From Iris pallida (lineage: Eukaryota; Streptophyta; Magnoliopsida; Asparagales; Iridaceae), in the NCBI GenBank assembly GCA_029216955.1, contig JANAVB010015604.1, positions 1 to 64,000 of the forward strand: 64,000 nucleotides of DNA. Direction: 5' to 3'. Shown here one piece after another: positions 1 to 12,582 of this stretch. The translations under genes and the position numbers were made by a program. The notes under the pieces were generated by a model that did no database searches, had not been told where the DNA came from, and worked only from the letters and a program-made list of their open reading frames with translations. Numbering within the stretch: the first letter of the stretch is position 1; the number at the start of each line of letters is the position of its first letter.

Positions 1-2570
1 CTAGCATATATGTCCGATAAGACTCTAAAGAAAATAACAAGAGTCTGACAACTGAATCAAGAAACAGGATATCTCATGATAAGGTATAAAAGCACGAGCG
101 GATAATAACGTAATAACGAATACCTGAATTCGTAAGCGTACCATCGCATCCGAAACCACAAGAATCGCAAATCCTTCGCCATCCAGAACTACTAGCTACT
201 CCATGCAATCACTAAACCTGAAGAGATCATCAGGTCCTCAGGGGACATAGCAAGATACATAAAAACATGACTATCTAGCAGTTTATCATGCAATAAAGAA
301 AATACAGGAAATAAACAGAAAAAGGCCAATCAACACGAAAACACGACTATACACGACTAGAAGAACCACTACGCATAAACGAACTACTGGAGGAGAATAA
401 GATAACACGATGTCACGATGTCAATGAATAATCAATAGAATAATACCAAACCATCGCCCCTAGTATGGACTCGCAGGTTTGAACAACTACTAACCCTCGT
501 CCCTATGTGGAGTCACAGGTTAGCTTCAAGAAAACACCCTTGCCCCTAATGTGGACTCGCAAGTGCGGAAAGATAACTACTAACCCTCGTCCCTAGTGTG
601 GACTCGCAGGTACAGACATATCTATTAACCCTCACCCTAGTGTGGACTCGCAGGTTAGCTTCAAGAATCAAGATACATATACTAAACCCTCGCCCCTAAT
701 GTGGACTCGCAGGTTAGCTTCACGAAATCAAAGTACAAATAGCTACTAACCCTCGCCCCTAATGTGGACTCGCAGGTTAGCTTCAAGAATTCAAGGTATA
801 GCAGTTCCATTATGACTTAATCATCCTATGACACGACGCGACTCAGTCCAAGTACAGGTGATGACACGACACGACCCAATCAGATTCACGAGAGAATCAA
901 TCCAATAAGAACTACGAAGCTAACTATAAACAAGGACTATATATATTAGCATGCACGATGTACAATACACATGTTAATAAACAACTATAAAATAGATATA
1001 ATAGAAATATGCATGTAAATAAACTATAGAGGAAGGCAAGGTATACTTGCATGTGGTCCTTGCACAAACCGTAGTCACAAGTCGAGGATGAGGGGATGCC
1101 GATCTAGGAGCTGTCAACCTATAACACATATCGCACCATGAACCGTGCACGAAAACTATAAATCAATTCTAATATTCTAGTTCTAAATTCATGGAATAGT
1201 GGCTAGTTGGGTTACTAATCTATAATAATTAATTCTAGAATAATTTACTTAAAAACCTAATTTAACCTAATAATAATCTGAATATAATCTAAACATACAA
1301 GTTTGGCCATCAAAAGTCGTGTTTTCCAATTTTAGAAACTATGGCACGCAAATCAAGACGTGCCATTGACTATCTAGTCAAACGCTATGAACTCTAGATT
1401 TTGAAAGTGCACCTTGGTAGATTTCAGTGCCCCGAGTGCGTTGGAATCAACCGTGCCACAAAATCACGCTTTGGTCAAAAGATATCTCCGTTAGGCTAAT
1501 CGTAACCAAAACGGGGATCAACCGATCAATTCTGAGTTCAACAGAAAATTAAAATTAGATTAATGAATTAATTTACAGAAAAAATATATGTCGTAGAGCT
1601 CTGTGTTAGCTTTCCAAAACTTTAAACGGTTCATGATTTTGATTTCCGGTCCTTCCGAAATCTCGTAACCACCGAACGTGTCAAGTCTCGAACAACCGAC
1701 ACTCTACGAATTTTTCAGAAATTTAGGAATAATATCTACGAAAATAAATTACATAATCAGAAAGCTTACCTCGATATGAATCCAAAAAAAAAAGCGCACG
1801 AAAAGCACGTCGGAGTTGGCAGGAATCGCTTCGGGAAGTCGGAAACCCTAGATGAGTACTTCTCCCACAAAAGGCTGCTGGAATTTAATTAGGGTGGACG
1901 AATATAATAATATATATATATATATATAGGAGGGAGAGAGAGAGGCGGTCACTGTAGCAGTTGGCGCCGACAGGTGGGCCCCACCGGGTGGATTTCTGGG
2001 TATTTATTATTTAATTCAAAAATTATTTAAAAATTATTTTAAGTCCAAATAAATCAAAATAAATTGCAGAAAAATCCAAAAAAATTCTAGAAAATTTTAG
2101 AAAATATTTCTAAGTGTCTAGAATATAATAAAATATTTTAACAAAAAATATCATCGTGTGGCCTCACAGTAAATTCCCAAACCTATAAAATATAATTTCT
2201 ATAGGTTTTAATTATATAAAAATTTCCAAAAATTCTAAATAAATTCAGAAAAAATCTAAAATATTCTAGAAAATATTTTTAGTCATTTAGAGCCCAAATA
2301 AAAATATTTGATCCAAAAACCCCCGTATGACCTTACAGTAAATCCTGAAAGTCCTTAAAAATAAAACCTTAAATATTAAATACTTAAAAATATCCAAAAA
2401 TTGTAGAAAAATATAAAATGGCTAAATAATACATATAAAGCTATCTAGAGGTCATATGACCTTAATATGGTCATATCCCACCTACAAGCTTTGGCATGGC
2501 TCACATTGACCATAAAATTAATCATAAACAAATAAAATAAAAAAATTAAAAATTTAGGAGTGGGCTTACA
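1..2570 (-). mobile_element. Partial LTR of a Ty3/gypsy-type element
   Basis: This stretch has no coding frame. Its layout (a minisatellite, then AT-rich blocks, then motifs such as CTTACCTCGATATG near 1766-1779) resembles the reverse complement of the solo gypsy LTR at 5156-8158, which has ATCGAGGTAAGG near 6749-6760. The probable LTR start, read on the minus strand, is the TGTAAGCCC-like end near 2570. The other end lies left of the window, so no TSD can be tested. A simple-sequence AT tract lies near 1905-1927. The family is inferred from LTR style only. Confidence 0.4.
446..800. repeat. Minisatellite inside the gypsy LTR, about seven units
   Basis: About seven imperfect units share a core close to CCCTAATGTGGACTCGCAGG, followed in most copies by TTAGCTTCAAGAA. 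Spacing is roughly 45-60 bp. The copies differ by point changes and small indels, as expected for an old tandem array in an LTR. Confidence 0.8.
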
Positions 2571-2751
2571 GGGTCCATTACAACTGCTCAGTAGGTTAGC
2601 AGTAACAGCATGGAAGAAGCAATGCACAGAGGTACGAAAGAAGCAACATCCGCATAACTGCACGAAATGCGTATCATTGTGCGGTATCGCGGAGTCGCAG
2701 CAATCAGCTTCACAGAAGCAGTTATCCATGTTGGAAAAGTGAATAAAAATT

Positions 2752-3169
2752 GACTTAAAAAATTAATTAAAAAATATTTTAATTAATTTTTGTAAATTTT
2801 CAATAGGTGTCTATTGGAAAGGTGTGTCCTTGCTTAAACGAATCTACCACAATGAATCTATTTAATGAATCTATTAAAATGTGTGCCATTTCCATTGTGT
2901 CTTTTTATCATCAATAAAAGTACAAGTGTTTGAATAATTCAATTACTTATTCATCCATCAAACATTAAGTCTAAGAGAGAGAGAGAGACTACCAACATTG
3001 TTTTGTCCAGTTCCTGCAGTGTGAAGTGTGCTACCAAAGAAGAATAATCGTTGTATCCTGGGAGACTAATCGCATTAAACCGTAAGCATCAGTGCGGGAC
3101 GAATATTGTCTTAAGGACATTGAACCAAGTTCAAGCGTCGATCTCGATTAGATCTTTATTTTATATTTT
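2752..3169 (+). mobile_element. Retroelement fragment (possible copia LTR and leader)
   Basis: AT-rich DNA with a possible polyadenylation motif (CAATAAAAG near 2912) is followed by a short GA tract and a leader-like segment ending at the CACTA terminus. It lacks an ORF, and I could not find a second copy or a TSD. The copia assignment rests on general resemblance to plant copia LTR ends and is weak. Confidence 0.25.
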
Positions 3170-3470
3170 TACTACCAAAATAAGTCATAATGGCGACGAA
3201 ATTAGCGACTCGATAAATACGTCGCTAAGTTTTGTGCTTTTAGCAACGTTTTATATATACGTCGCTGAACGTCACTATCAGCGACGTTTGAGCGACAGTT
3301 AGCGACACCATTTATGTTTTGGACAACTGATCTCGCATACTAGTCGTAAAACATTGCTATTTTTTTTATTCAGCGACGTTTAGCGACCCCACTTTTATGA
3401 CGTCGTCAGGTTTTAATAAATAGCGACAGTTAGCGACGTCTTTAAATGACGTCGCTAAAACGTTTCATAT
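3170..3470. mobile_element. Terminal fragment of a CACTA (En/Spm) element
   Basis: It starts with ACTACCAAAATAAGTC, which matches the terminal inverted repeat of the complete CACTA element at 8333-13062 except for the first base (C changed to T). It continues with repeated subterminal motifs of the ACGTCGCTAA and AGCGACGTTT type, the same motifs found near 12900-13050. I found no matching opposite end before 5150, so this is probably a truncated copy. The pyrimidine-rich segment 3480-3720 may be its former interior but was not recognised. Confidence 0.7.
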
Positions 3471-3831
3471 AGAGTTCTGGCCCGATCGATTTTTTATTTT
3501 TCCACCCAAAATTTTCTAATCTCCCGCTCGCGGCGACCCCCTGCCCGACTACCCCATTCCTCCGACTAATCACTCCCTCCGACGACCACCACCAGTCTCC
3601 TCCGCCGCTGCTCCAGCCCCGACGACCCCGACCCAACCCCAAGCTGTGTCGGTAAACCCTAACCCTATCTTCCTTTTTCTGATGCGACACAGACACGACC
3701 AGACATGACCAGACCTAACCCTTTGACACTTTAACACTTTGATACTTTGACTTATGTCAGAGCTAATCATCGAGCTTGGGTCCCCATGGACCTATGCATC
3801 AATTGGGGGTTCGAATACCAGAGCTCATGTC

Positions 3832-4520
3832 TAGGGCTGCAAATGAGCCAAGCGTTTGAGAGCTGCTCGAAGCTCGGCTCGATAAAAGCTCGTTTGAGCT
3901 CGGTTCGTTTAGTAAACAAGCGAGCTCAAGCTTCGTTTTCGAGCTCGTTTATAAATGAGCCAAATTCAAGCTTAGAAGTACTCGGCTCGTTCGAGCTCGC
4001 AAGCTGACTCGTTTATAGCTTGCGAGCTGGGTCGTTTTGAAGCTCGTTTAGGAGCTTGTTTAGAAGCTCGTTTGTTTGTTGAATTCTAATTTTATGTATG
4101 TTTGTATAATGATATGGTTGTGTGCTTTATATATTTATATGTCCTTAATAATTGATATGAAGGAACTTTTTTAATTAAATTTTTATAAATAAATTGTTAA
4201 ATTACAGGTACTTGAATTCAAGCGTAACTAGGTTGAAATCGAGCTCATTAATCTTGAAATAAAGGTGAACAAGCTTGAAATCAAGCTTAATGAGCTTGAT
4301 ATGAGCTTATCGAGCTTGTTTATCAAGCTTGAATCAAGCTTGCTTATCAAGCCAAGCTCGAGCTCAAACCAAGCCAAGCTCAAGCTTAATATAAACAAGC
4401 TCAAGCTCTAAAATAAAAAAATTTATCAAGCTTGAGCTCGAGCTCGAACTCGATTAATTCTAGTCAAGCCAAGCTCAAGCTTACAAAAGCTTGGCTCGGC
4501 TTGGCTCGTTTGCAGCCCTA
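3832..4520. mobile_element. Non-autonomous hAT MITE, AGCTCG-rich
   Basis: This is a 689-bp element with terminal inverted repeats TAGGGCTGCAAA at the left and its complement at the right. A perfect 8-bp target duplication CTCATGTC flanks it at 3824-3831 and 4521-4528. The 8-bp TSD and the TAGGG-type end are hAT hallmarks. The interior is dense in AGCTCG, AAGCTTG and GAGCTTG words in both orientations, so much of it can fold on itself. It has no coding capacity. Confidence 0.88.
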
Positions 4521-4528
4521 CTCATGTC

Positions 4529-5150
4529 CCTAGCTAAGGTATTATTACAAGTGTAAGGTTCAGGTGTTAAGTAATTATTCAGTCCCTTAAATAGCATCCA
4601 TCACATGTTCATTACTACTGTGCAGTCTACTCCTATGGTTGTAACAATTTCCATTGATGTTAGTATCAGTCGAAGAAGAGGAATGGCTCAGGTTAGAAGT
4701 GGGTCTTGGTTTAGCCCGGGTCCTGTACTGTCTATGAGGACAGTCCTATCACAATTGGGTATCAATCTACTTACATGAATCTGTCCTGCATACCATAGAG
4801 CATATCATGTTTCTGTCCACCCAAGGTATGTGTTCAGCCCACATGTGCCTATTGCATTACCTATCTATAACACACTGCATATCATGTTTCAGTCCACCTA
4901 GGTATGTGTTCAGCCCACATAACCATGTTGCAGTCCATTTCATTAGAGTTCAGTCCATGGGTACACATGAACAGGTAGGTAAATACAGAACATGTACATT
5001 TATGTATAACATTTAACATTATCAGTTGTAATTAGGAACGATTTGCACATTAAGAAGTTTTTTCTTCTACAAACTACCCAGTTGATAAGGTGGTAACCCT
5101 GCCAATTTTCCCTCAAATTTGCACATTATGACTTATGTCAAGCTCGAAAT
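4529..5150. other. Intergenic stretch with a two-copy repeat
   Basis: I see no gene here. A block containing CATATCATGTTTC, GTCCACC and GGTATGTGTTCAGCCCACAT occurs twice (about 4802-4842 and 4877-4920, roughly 75 bp apart). The rest is unassigned AT-rich sequence interrupted by the neighbouring insertions. Confidence 0.6.
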
Positions 5151-5155
5151 GACTT

Positions 5156-8100
5156 TGTAAAATCCCTAAATTTCTACTATATTTTAGTATGCTTTTTTTA
5201 TTTTATACGTCGCATAGTCGTATTGTACGTCGCGCGGAATTTACGTTTTTTCGTATTTACTCGTCGAGTGCGAATATGTGCGAGGTACATATTTTTAGAA
5301 AAATAGTTTTTGATTTTATTATCGGTAATGGTTTCAAAATTATTATATAATAATTATTTTTATTAAAAGTTGTGAAAAGTATCTATCGAGGTTGCCAAAA
5401 CTTTTTTTTTGAACAGGGTTGCCAAAACTTATTATTTTAGTTATTTATTAAAGGCTATCTTATTTTAATAAGTGGTAATTTAGAAAAACTAGATTATGTG
5501 AATATTCTATCGTGTAAAGCACATGAAAATTATTTCATGTATATTTTCAAAATTTATTTTTATTATTTATAATAATTTATTTAGCAAGAAGATTTTAAAT
5601 ATGTAAATATTTATGTTTATTTTCGAAATTATTTTACCTAAATTATTTAAAGGGTATTTTGAAGATATTTCCTACTAATATTTAAAATATATTAATTTTT
5701 GAAATTGATTATTATAAATTTTATAAAAAGATATTTTGGATATATTTGTGATAAATTAAATTGTGATTTGATTTATTGATTTAAATTAAATTTTAATTTA
5801 AATGTATAATTTATCTATATTTAAATAGGATTTGGATTTAGATATGAATGTATTGGTTTAAATTTAATAATAGAATTATCTATTTGGTTTAAATAAATCC
5901 TAGTCTCTATCTACATTGGATTATATTTGATTGAGTTACTTTTAAATCAATTTGAATTAAATAGTGAAAAATCTAAGGGGAATTAAAACTCTTCTTAATC
6001 CTTATCTAGATAAGACTTTTGTAAACCCCTTAATTTTTTTAAAATTATTATTTAGAATTTTTGAATTTTTTAAATAACTATTTATTGACTTATTATATAA
6101 TTTGTATTATCATATATTTAGTATAATGCTCATTGGTGAATTTAGTATAAAAATATATAAAGCTATTTTTCTAGTACATTAAGGATCTAAACTATATTAT
6201 ACAATTTCTTTTCCTCAAAATTTTAGGATTTATTTCATAACTTTTATTACTTTTTACATGTTACCTATATTGTACACTATTTATATAATATAGAATAAAT
6301 GTCAAATTAGTATTAGATATTTCAGCTTGTATAAATGAGATTAGATGAAGGTTTGTTTAAATAAATATTAACTATATTTATTATCTATAGTAATTTTAAA
6401 TAATGTTATAGATATTTAGATAAATATAAACTATATTTTAAATTAATACTAATCCTACTTCTACTTGAAAATATCTCTATCTATATCCTATCCTAATAAA
6501 GCAAACTCTAATTTATTTAAATCAAATCCTATCTAATTTAGAAGATAAATCTGAAATAAATACCTATATAAACCCAATACATCCCCCTTCTATCATCCAT
6601 AATTCGAAATTATTTTTAGTCCAATAGAAACTCTAAAATTCGTCATTAGAATTCAGCCCCGCTTTTTAGTAGCGAGAGCAACTTGGAACGACGATATCTC
6701 CTAGCTCCGAACTCCGTTTCGCCTTCAGTTTTTTTTAAAAGAAGCATATCGAGGTAAGGTTTCCAAAAAACAAATTTTAATAGACAAATTCGTTCTGTAG
6801 ATTACTGTAAAACTATTTGAGTATTAGATGTCCGAAAAATAAACGTGTTTCAGTATTTTTGCGATTTCGGGAGTTTTCGGAAACGAAAATACGATCCGTT
6901 TAGTTTTTCGGAAAGCTAATAAAACCTATGCCATATCCTAATTTTAGAATTTATTAAATAAATCTAATAGGTATAGTATAAATTAGATAATAGACTATTT
7001 TTAGCATCCGGAGATGTTTGTTTGGACCTTAGTTCCTCAGCAGTCGTTGTTCCACCTACTTTCCTGTCTGATCTTTGCCACCACAGTGCTCAGGACCCAG
7101 GCAGGTATACCTTGATAATTTACTATCATATTATTTATTTTTTGTATTATTTACTTTGTTTCAAATTGTTAGTTTCCTTTGTTATAAATTGTGCGTCCAA
7201 GCCACACTTGGGTGCAAGCGACTCTATTAGTCGTTACTTTACTATATGCATGTTAACTGAGTTTTAGTGGACTACCTTCTTATTGGGAGATATTCTATAT
7301 CTCCTTTGGCCATGACACCGACACTACACGGTTTGAGACATTTTGTTAGGGGTATGACTTATGGACTGGCCATCTTTATTGTCGTGACGGATAGATCGTA
7401 ACTGCTACGATTAAGGTATAGAGACTCGAGCAGTTACAAAACTGGACGAATCATGGACATGAATTGGTCAGTATGGGAAATATTGGGAGAGGACAATCGC
7501 TAGTGCGTATGGGAATCCAAACAGGTAAACCACAGTCTCCGGATGGAACTGTGACAATTTATTTGCAGATGCCCTCTGACGTTTTGGACGTTACGGACGG
7601 ATACGGATTACTGGATGCCAGTTACGTACACATAGCCTAAAATCCCACCAATGCGCATAAAGTTGTCCTCTAAATTGCACATTAGGCGGTTAGAATCTCC
7701 TTTGCATATTTTTGTCTAGGATAGTCTTTTATATTATTTTATTATTCTGACAGTTCATATTAGCTTATTCTTCCTGTATCTTGCTACGTCCGTCTGAGGA
7801 CCTGGTTATCCCCAGGTGTGTTCATGTCTTCCGCAGGTATCTTAGCCGGTATCGTGGTCTTCTCCATTTATTCGAAGATGACGTGACTTGGTTTATCCTT
7901 GCTACTTCCACTTAGCCTTTTATATGTACTTCTTCCTTTTATTTGGTTGGTAGTGTATGTGTCTCCACCCAACATATTGTACCAAGATAATTTATTATAT
8001 GCTATCTTTTATTCTTTTATTTTGTGGATAAGATTATTTAGTTGTGGTTTGATATATTTTACAGCTTATGTATACATACAAGGCCCATGTACTTCGTATG

Positions 8101-8158
8101 TATACAACTGGCATGTCTACGTACTTAGTCCTACGTATATTAGGACTGGGGCGTTACA
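5156..8158 (+). mobile_element. Solo LTR of a Ty3/gypsy element
   Basis: The 3003-bp segment begins TGTAAAATCCC and ends GGGGCGTTACA. The 5-bp duplication GACTT lies on both sides (5151-5155 and 8159-8163). No internal region, primer-binding site or coding frame is present, so it is a solo LTR left by LTR-LTR recombination. The TGTARDATCCC-like start also begins the LTRs at 35880 and 42503 (minus strand) and at 57226 and 62685, so these belong to a related gypsy group, probably Tekay/Del-like chromoviruses. The first half is very AT-rich. The second half carries the likely transcribed portion. Confidence 0.85.
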
Positions 8159-8598
8159 GACTTGACCAAGTTTGGCAATGTATTGACCCAGTTGTCCTAG
8201 TATGACCTAGAAATAACTTGGAGACCTAGAATTGACCTAGTATATCATTTTTATGATTCCAAAACACCAATTGACATTAATATTCTATATTTAGGTCTTC
8301 GAGGTACCGTATCGAATATTGTTAACATTTCACACTACCAAAATAAGTCAAATCAACGACGAAATAAGTCAATCCTAGAGTGTATAGAGTGAGCCTCCCT
8401 ACTTCCTTCCTTCTCATTCGGCTCATTCAGTCGACTATTCCGCATCATAGGATATCTACCTCAACCTCACCCTAGAGAAGTGTGGAAATATTAATGTTAA
8501 CCAAGGTTCACAGTAAAGAGAGAGAAAAAAACTACATAGGATACATCATATCTATTACCACTTGTTGTATCATGATTACTTTTACAAGTGTTTAAACG

Positions 8599-10650
8599 AT
8601 GTGCATATGTATCTATCTTACAGAATATCCTCAAATGGATATGGAGCTGAATTACTATCTGCGGAATCGTTCGTTGATGTACAACCATCATCCTGATGAC
8701 ATGTGCGGTGTACGGGATGAATTCATAGAGGGTGTACACCAGTTCCTGCAGTTTGCCAAGGCGTTCCCTCAGTACATTGACGGTACCAAAATTAAGTGTC
8801 CGTATGTGAGATGTCGCAACTTGAAATATCATCCAGAAGTGGATGTCACGTATCATTTATACTCGAAGGGTTTCACGTCGAATTACTATCAGTGGAGCGA
8901 GCACGGAGAACTTGTGTCTTTAGCATCGAAATATGAGCTTTATGTGGATGTCCACAATAACGTTCCTTACGACGATGGGTTGGTGAACATGGTTTTTGAC
9001 GCGGCCGGACCTAGTTTCGATCCGGATGATCATGATGCACCTGAGGAGGTACGGAACCCCGATGCTGCACAGTTTATGAAGTTGCTGGAGAATGCAAGGA
9101 CTCCATTATATCCTGGTTGTGAGGATCATTCACCGTTGGAGGTGGTTACAAGATTGTTGAGCATCAAGTCCGATTTTAACATGTCGCAAGATTGCTACGA
9201 CCGTCTTATGGAGTTGCTTATAGAAATATTGCATGAGGGTGCGAAGTTGCCTAAAGACTTCTATAGGTCTAAGAGGATGGTTAGATCGCTCTGGATGGAA
9301 TATAAAAAAATCGATACCTGTCGCAACGGGTGCATGTTGTACTACAAAGACGATAAGGATGAAGACGCCTGCGAATTTTGTGGTGTCGATCGCTACAAGG
9401 CATGTGGTAGAGGAAAGTCTGTCGGTACCAGGAAGCCTACCTCTTCGATGCACTACTTGCCATTGACGCCGCGGTTGCAGCGGTTGTTTATGGTGAAGGA
9501 AACTGCAGAAAACATGAGTTGGCATAAGCGGGAACATACCGAAGGAGTGTTGGATCACCCATCTGATGGAGAAGCATGGAAGCACTTTGATCGAGAGTAT
9601 CCAGATTTTGCTTCTGATTCGCGTAATGTCAGATTGGGTTTCTGCTTCGACGATTTTACCCCATTTGGACTTTCGGGATCCCAGTATTCGTGTTAGCCTG
9701 TGATCGTCACCCCGTACAATCTACCGCATTGGATGTGCATGAAGACTCCGTATATGTTCCTCACCGTTATTATCCCAGGTCCGAACAATCCAAAAGGAAC
9801 ATCAATGTGTATTTACAGCCGTTGATTGATGAGTTGAATCAGCTGTGGAAAGTAGGTTCCAACACGTACGATGTATCTAGAAAACAAAATTTTCAAATGC
9901 GGACAGCACTTATGTGGACCATCAATGACTTTTCGACCTATGGAATGTTATCTGGATGGAGCACGCATGGTCGTCTTTCATGTCCGTATTGCATGGACAT
10001 CACTAAGGCTTTCTGTTTGAAACACGGAGGCAAACCGTGCTTCTTCGATTGTCATCGATAATTCCTGCCGAAGGATCATCCGTACCGGAGGAACAAGAAT
10101 GCTTTTCGTGCTGGCATTGTGGAGAAGGCTAATTTCCTGCCAAGATGGCCCGGATACACGATATGAGAAGAGGTAAATTACCAAGAGCTATTGAGGAGCC
10201 TGCTACGGGCTACAAGTGTGACGAATTTGGTCGCACTCATAACTGGACGAAGAGGAGTATATTCTGGGATCTTCTATATTGGAGCACCAATCTGATTAGA
10301 CATAACCTTGATGTCATGCATATCGAGAAGAATGTGTTTGACAACATAATTAATACTGTAATGGACGTAAAGAGGAAGACGAAAGACAATCCAAGGCTAG
10401 ATTGGACTTGGAAGAAATATGTAGATGTCCTGCATTGCATTTGATAGAGGACGGGAATAGGAAGTTGAAGCAGCCTAAGGCAATTTTCTCACTGGAGAAG
10501 GAGGATAAAGTGAGGCTTTGTAGGTGGATTCAAGGTTTGAAATTTCCAGATGGGTATGTTTCGAACTTGAGAAGATGCGTCAACCTCAAGGAGAACAAAC
10601 TGACAGGTATGAAGAGCCATGATTGTCACGTATTTCATGAATATAATATG
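8599..10650 (+). pseudogene. TNP2-like CACTA transposase, broken and truncated
   Basis: The first open stretch (8599-9693) encodes the plant transposase-associated domain, with the cysteine motif CPYVRC followed by a TYHLYSKGF-like segment. A C-x3-C...CEFCG zinc-type cluster and the beginning of the tnp2 domain (GFCFDDFTPFG) follow. A TAG at 9694, where the family has tryptophan, ends it. The tnp2 core continues in pieces: VYLQPLIDEL, WTINDFSTYGMLSGW, CPYCM, RHNLDVMHIEKNVFDN and GMKSHDCHVF are recognisable up to about 10645. They are separated by a 1-bp frameshift near 9790, stops near 10061 and further frame changes. After HDCHVF the rest of the protein is absent and the TNPA-like gene follows at once, which indicates an internal deletion. 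In family members TNP2 binds and cleaves the element ends; this copy cannot. Confidence 0.85.
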
Positions 10651-10654
10651 TTTG

Positions 10655-12209
10655 TATAGATATCGTCCCCCAGAGGTACAGAGTCGTCTAGGCCACATGC
10701 TGAGGCATAATTATGGTGGTGCTTGGATTAACTACTCTGATGCTCCGGACGAGAGGAAGGCCTTCTGGTTTGCGCGCTTCAAGGTTAAAATATATTTGCT
10801 TTTAACATGAATCATATAATTTTTCATATTATATAACTGATAAATATTTGGTTTGCGCTCTTCTGGGATATGTTTTTCTATCTACCGTACCGGGCCGAGC
10901 TTATCGAGGGGATGTTTCCTGCCGTCGCTGCCAATCTGATCCACGACGCTATTAATGATCAGAAGGATCGTGATCGTGCCGGAAAGCCGATCCAAGATTG
11001 GATCACCCCTGATCAGTGGAATGCGATGAAGGCTCGATTCGACGAGACAAGGTACAAGAAGAAGTCGGAGAAGGCCAAGGCGGCTAGGTAACATGCCTCG
11101 AAGTGGTGCGGTGGGTCGATTCCGATGACGGAACATTTCCGTCGTCTGGTATGTCTTTCTCTTTTAGAAATATTATTTTAATACAAAATCGATAAATTAT
11201 TACTAAGATAATATATTTAATTACAGGTAAGGAAGGTCGATAATGCCGACATGGTGACCGTCTCCTGGCCAGCCATCGTCGTGGCGGTGACCTTATTGAC
11301 GAGAGGGCCGAGCAGACCTATGTAAGTATTATAATACGTTATCTTAATTTAATACTTCGTATCAATTTTAGTATAACTTAGTAAATATGATGCAAATAAA
11401 TATTCATGTAGTTAGTAATAATAAGTACATTAATTAGAAATTAGAAATTATAGAGTACTATACATACTTTCTAGGCCGAGTATCAAAGGCTGCGGGAACG
11501 GACGGCTGCTAGTGCACCTGATGCAAGAGAGGCCGGTACTTCCTCACAGCCCACTCAAGCTCCGTTTGCGGACGAGCTGTGGACGACCGCTGCTGGTGGA
11601 CTCCGTAGGGGTACGTACTACGGTACGGGATCCTATGGCACCCTAGTTGCGACCCAGTCCTCTAGGAAATCTTCTGCTAGTGTGCATGGTCCGCAGCCGT
11701 CCCAGGAGTCTGCCCGAGTCCACCAGATGATGGAGTCTCTCCGTGACGACCTGCTACGACGGATCGAGGAGCAGTCTCAGTACCCTACGGACGATCCTGC
11801 GCTGCTAGCACGATTGGATGCGCTCGACCGCGGTATTATAGACCTCATGGAGACGACTGAGAGGACAGAGCGCACCGTTGGAGGGTTAGAGCGTACGGTG
11901 ACGGAGCTGCAGACAGGACAGGTGACCATGGCCGAGAGGCTGAGATTGGCGCAGGATTCGATGGTCCAGAGCAGTGATAGAATGTTATCTATTATGGATT
12001 CATACCACCAACGACTTACAGCGTTGGAGCGTGCTGGTCCTCCGGGTGCGCCTTCATCGTCGTCGACTCCGCCGCCTCTACCGCCTTCTTCTTCGACACC
12101 GACTCCACCGACGTCACTGCCTGCTCCATCGGTATCGATTTCACTTGAGGAGTATGAGTTGTTCTTATCCCTTCGTCACGGCGGTGCCCCTCCTGTACCA
12201 GATTCCTAG
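10655..12209 (+). pseudogene. TNPA-like second CACTA gene (plant transposase Ptta/En/Spm type)
   Basis: Four exon-like segments can be seen: about 10655-10783, 10893-11145, 11227-11321 and 11475-12209. Plausible GT donors stand at 10784, 11146 and 11322, and AG acceptors just before 11227 and 11475. The peptide runs from an RFK-ending segment through a basic KARFDETRYKKKSEKAK segment typical of the plant transposase_24 family. It continues into a long C-terminal part with heptad-like acidic and leucine residues (coiled coil, roughly 11690-12000) and a Ser/Pro-rich linker. It ends EEYELFLSLRHGG. A stop near 11091 breaks exon 2. In En/Spm the second protein binds subterminal motifs, and such motifs follow directly at 12583-13050. 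Confidence 0.7.
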
Positions 12210-12582
12210 TATTCCTAGTTAGGACTGTTTGTTTGTGTTTGTTTCATCATATTCTATTTGTGACTTGGATATTTGTTGGTTGTGTAGACTTGGATGTTTG
12301 GATCCTATTTGTTGGATCCTATTCTATTTGTTGGTTGTGTGTAGACTTTGGTTATTTGGTTGTAGACTTTGTTATTTGGTGTATTTGGATGTTATTATTC
12401 ATTTATGTTATTATTCGTTTCAATTGGATGTTAATGTGCTTCTGTGGTTTACGTTTACCGGTGTTGAGTGTTCCACCGAAGGGGTCGTCGAACCCAGGAA
12501 GAAAAGAATATCTGTTATACTGTCTTTATGGTTATATTTTTAAACTGCAGGAAGAAAAGGACATTCTGTATTTTATTTTTTA

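Noticed and set aside
446..800. CRISPR-like direct repeats
   Set aside because: Degenerate minisatellite units in an LTR; the intervals are themselves repeated, not unique spacers.
3700..3835. Box-B-like GGGTTCGAATACC near 3808, a possible second SINE
   Set aside because: No convincing box A at the right distance and no tail or TSD seen.
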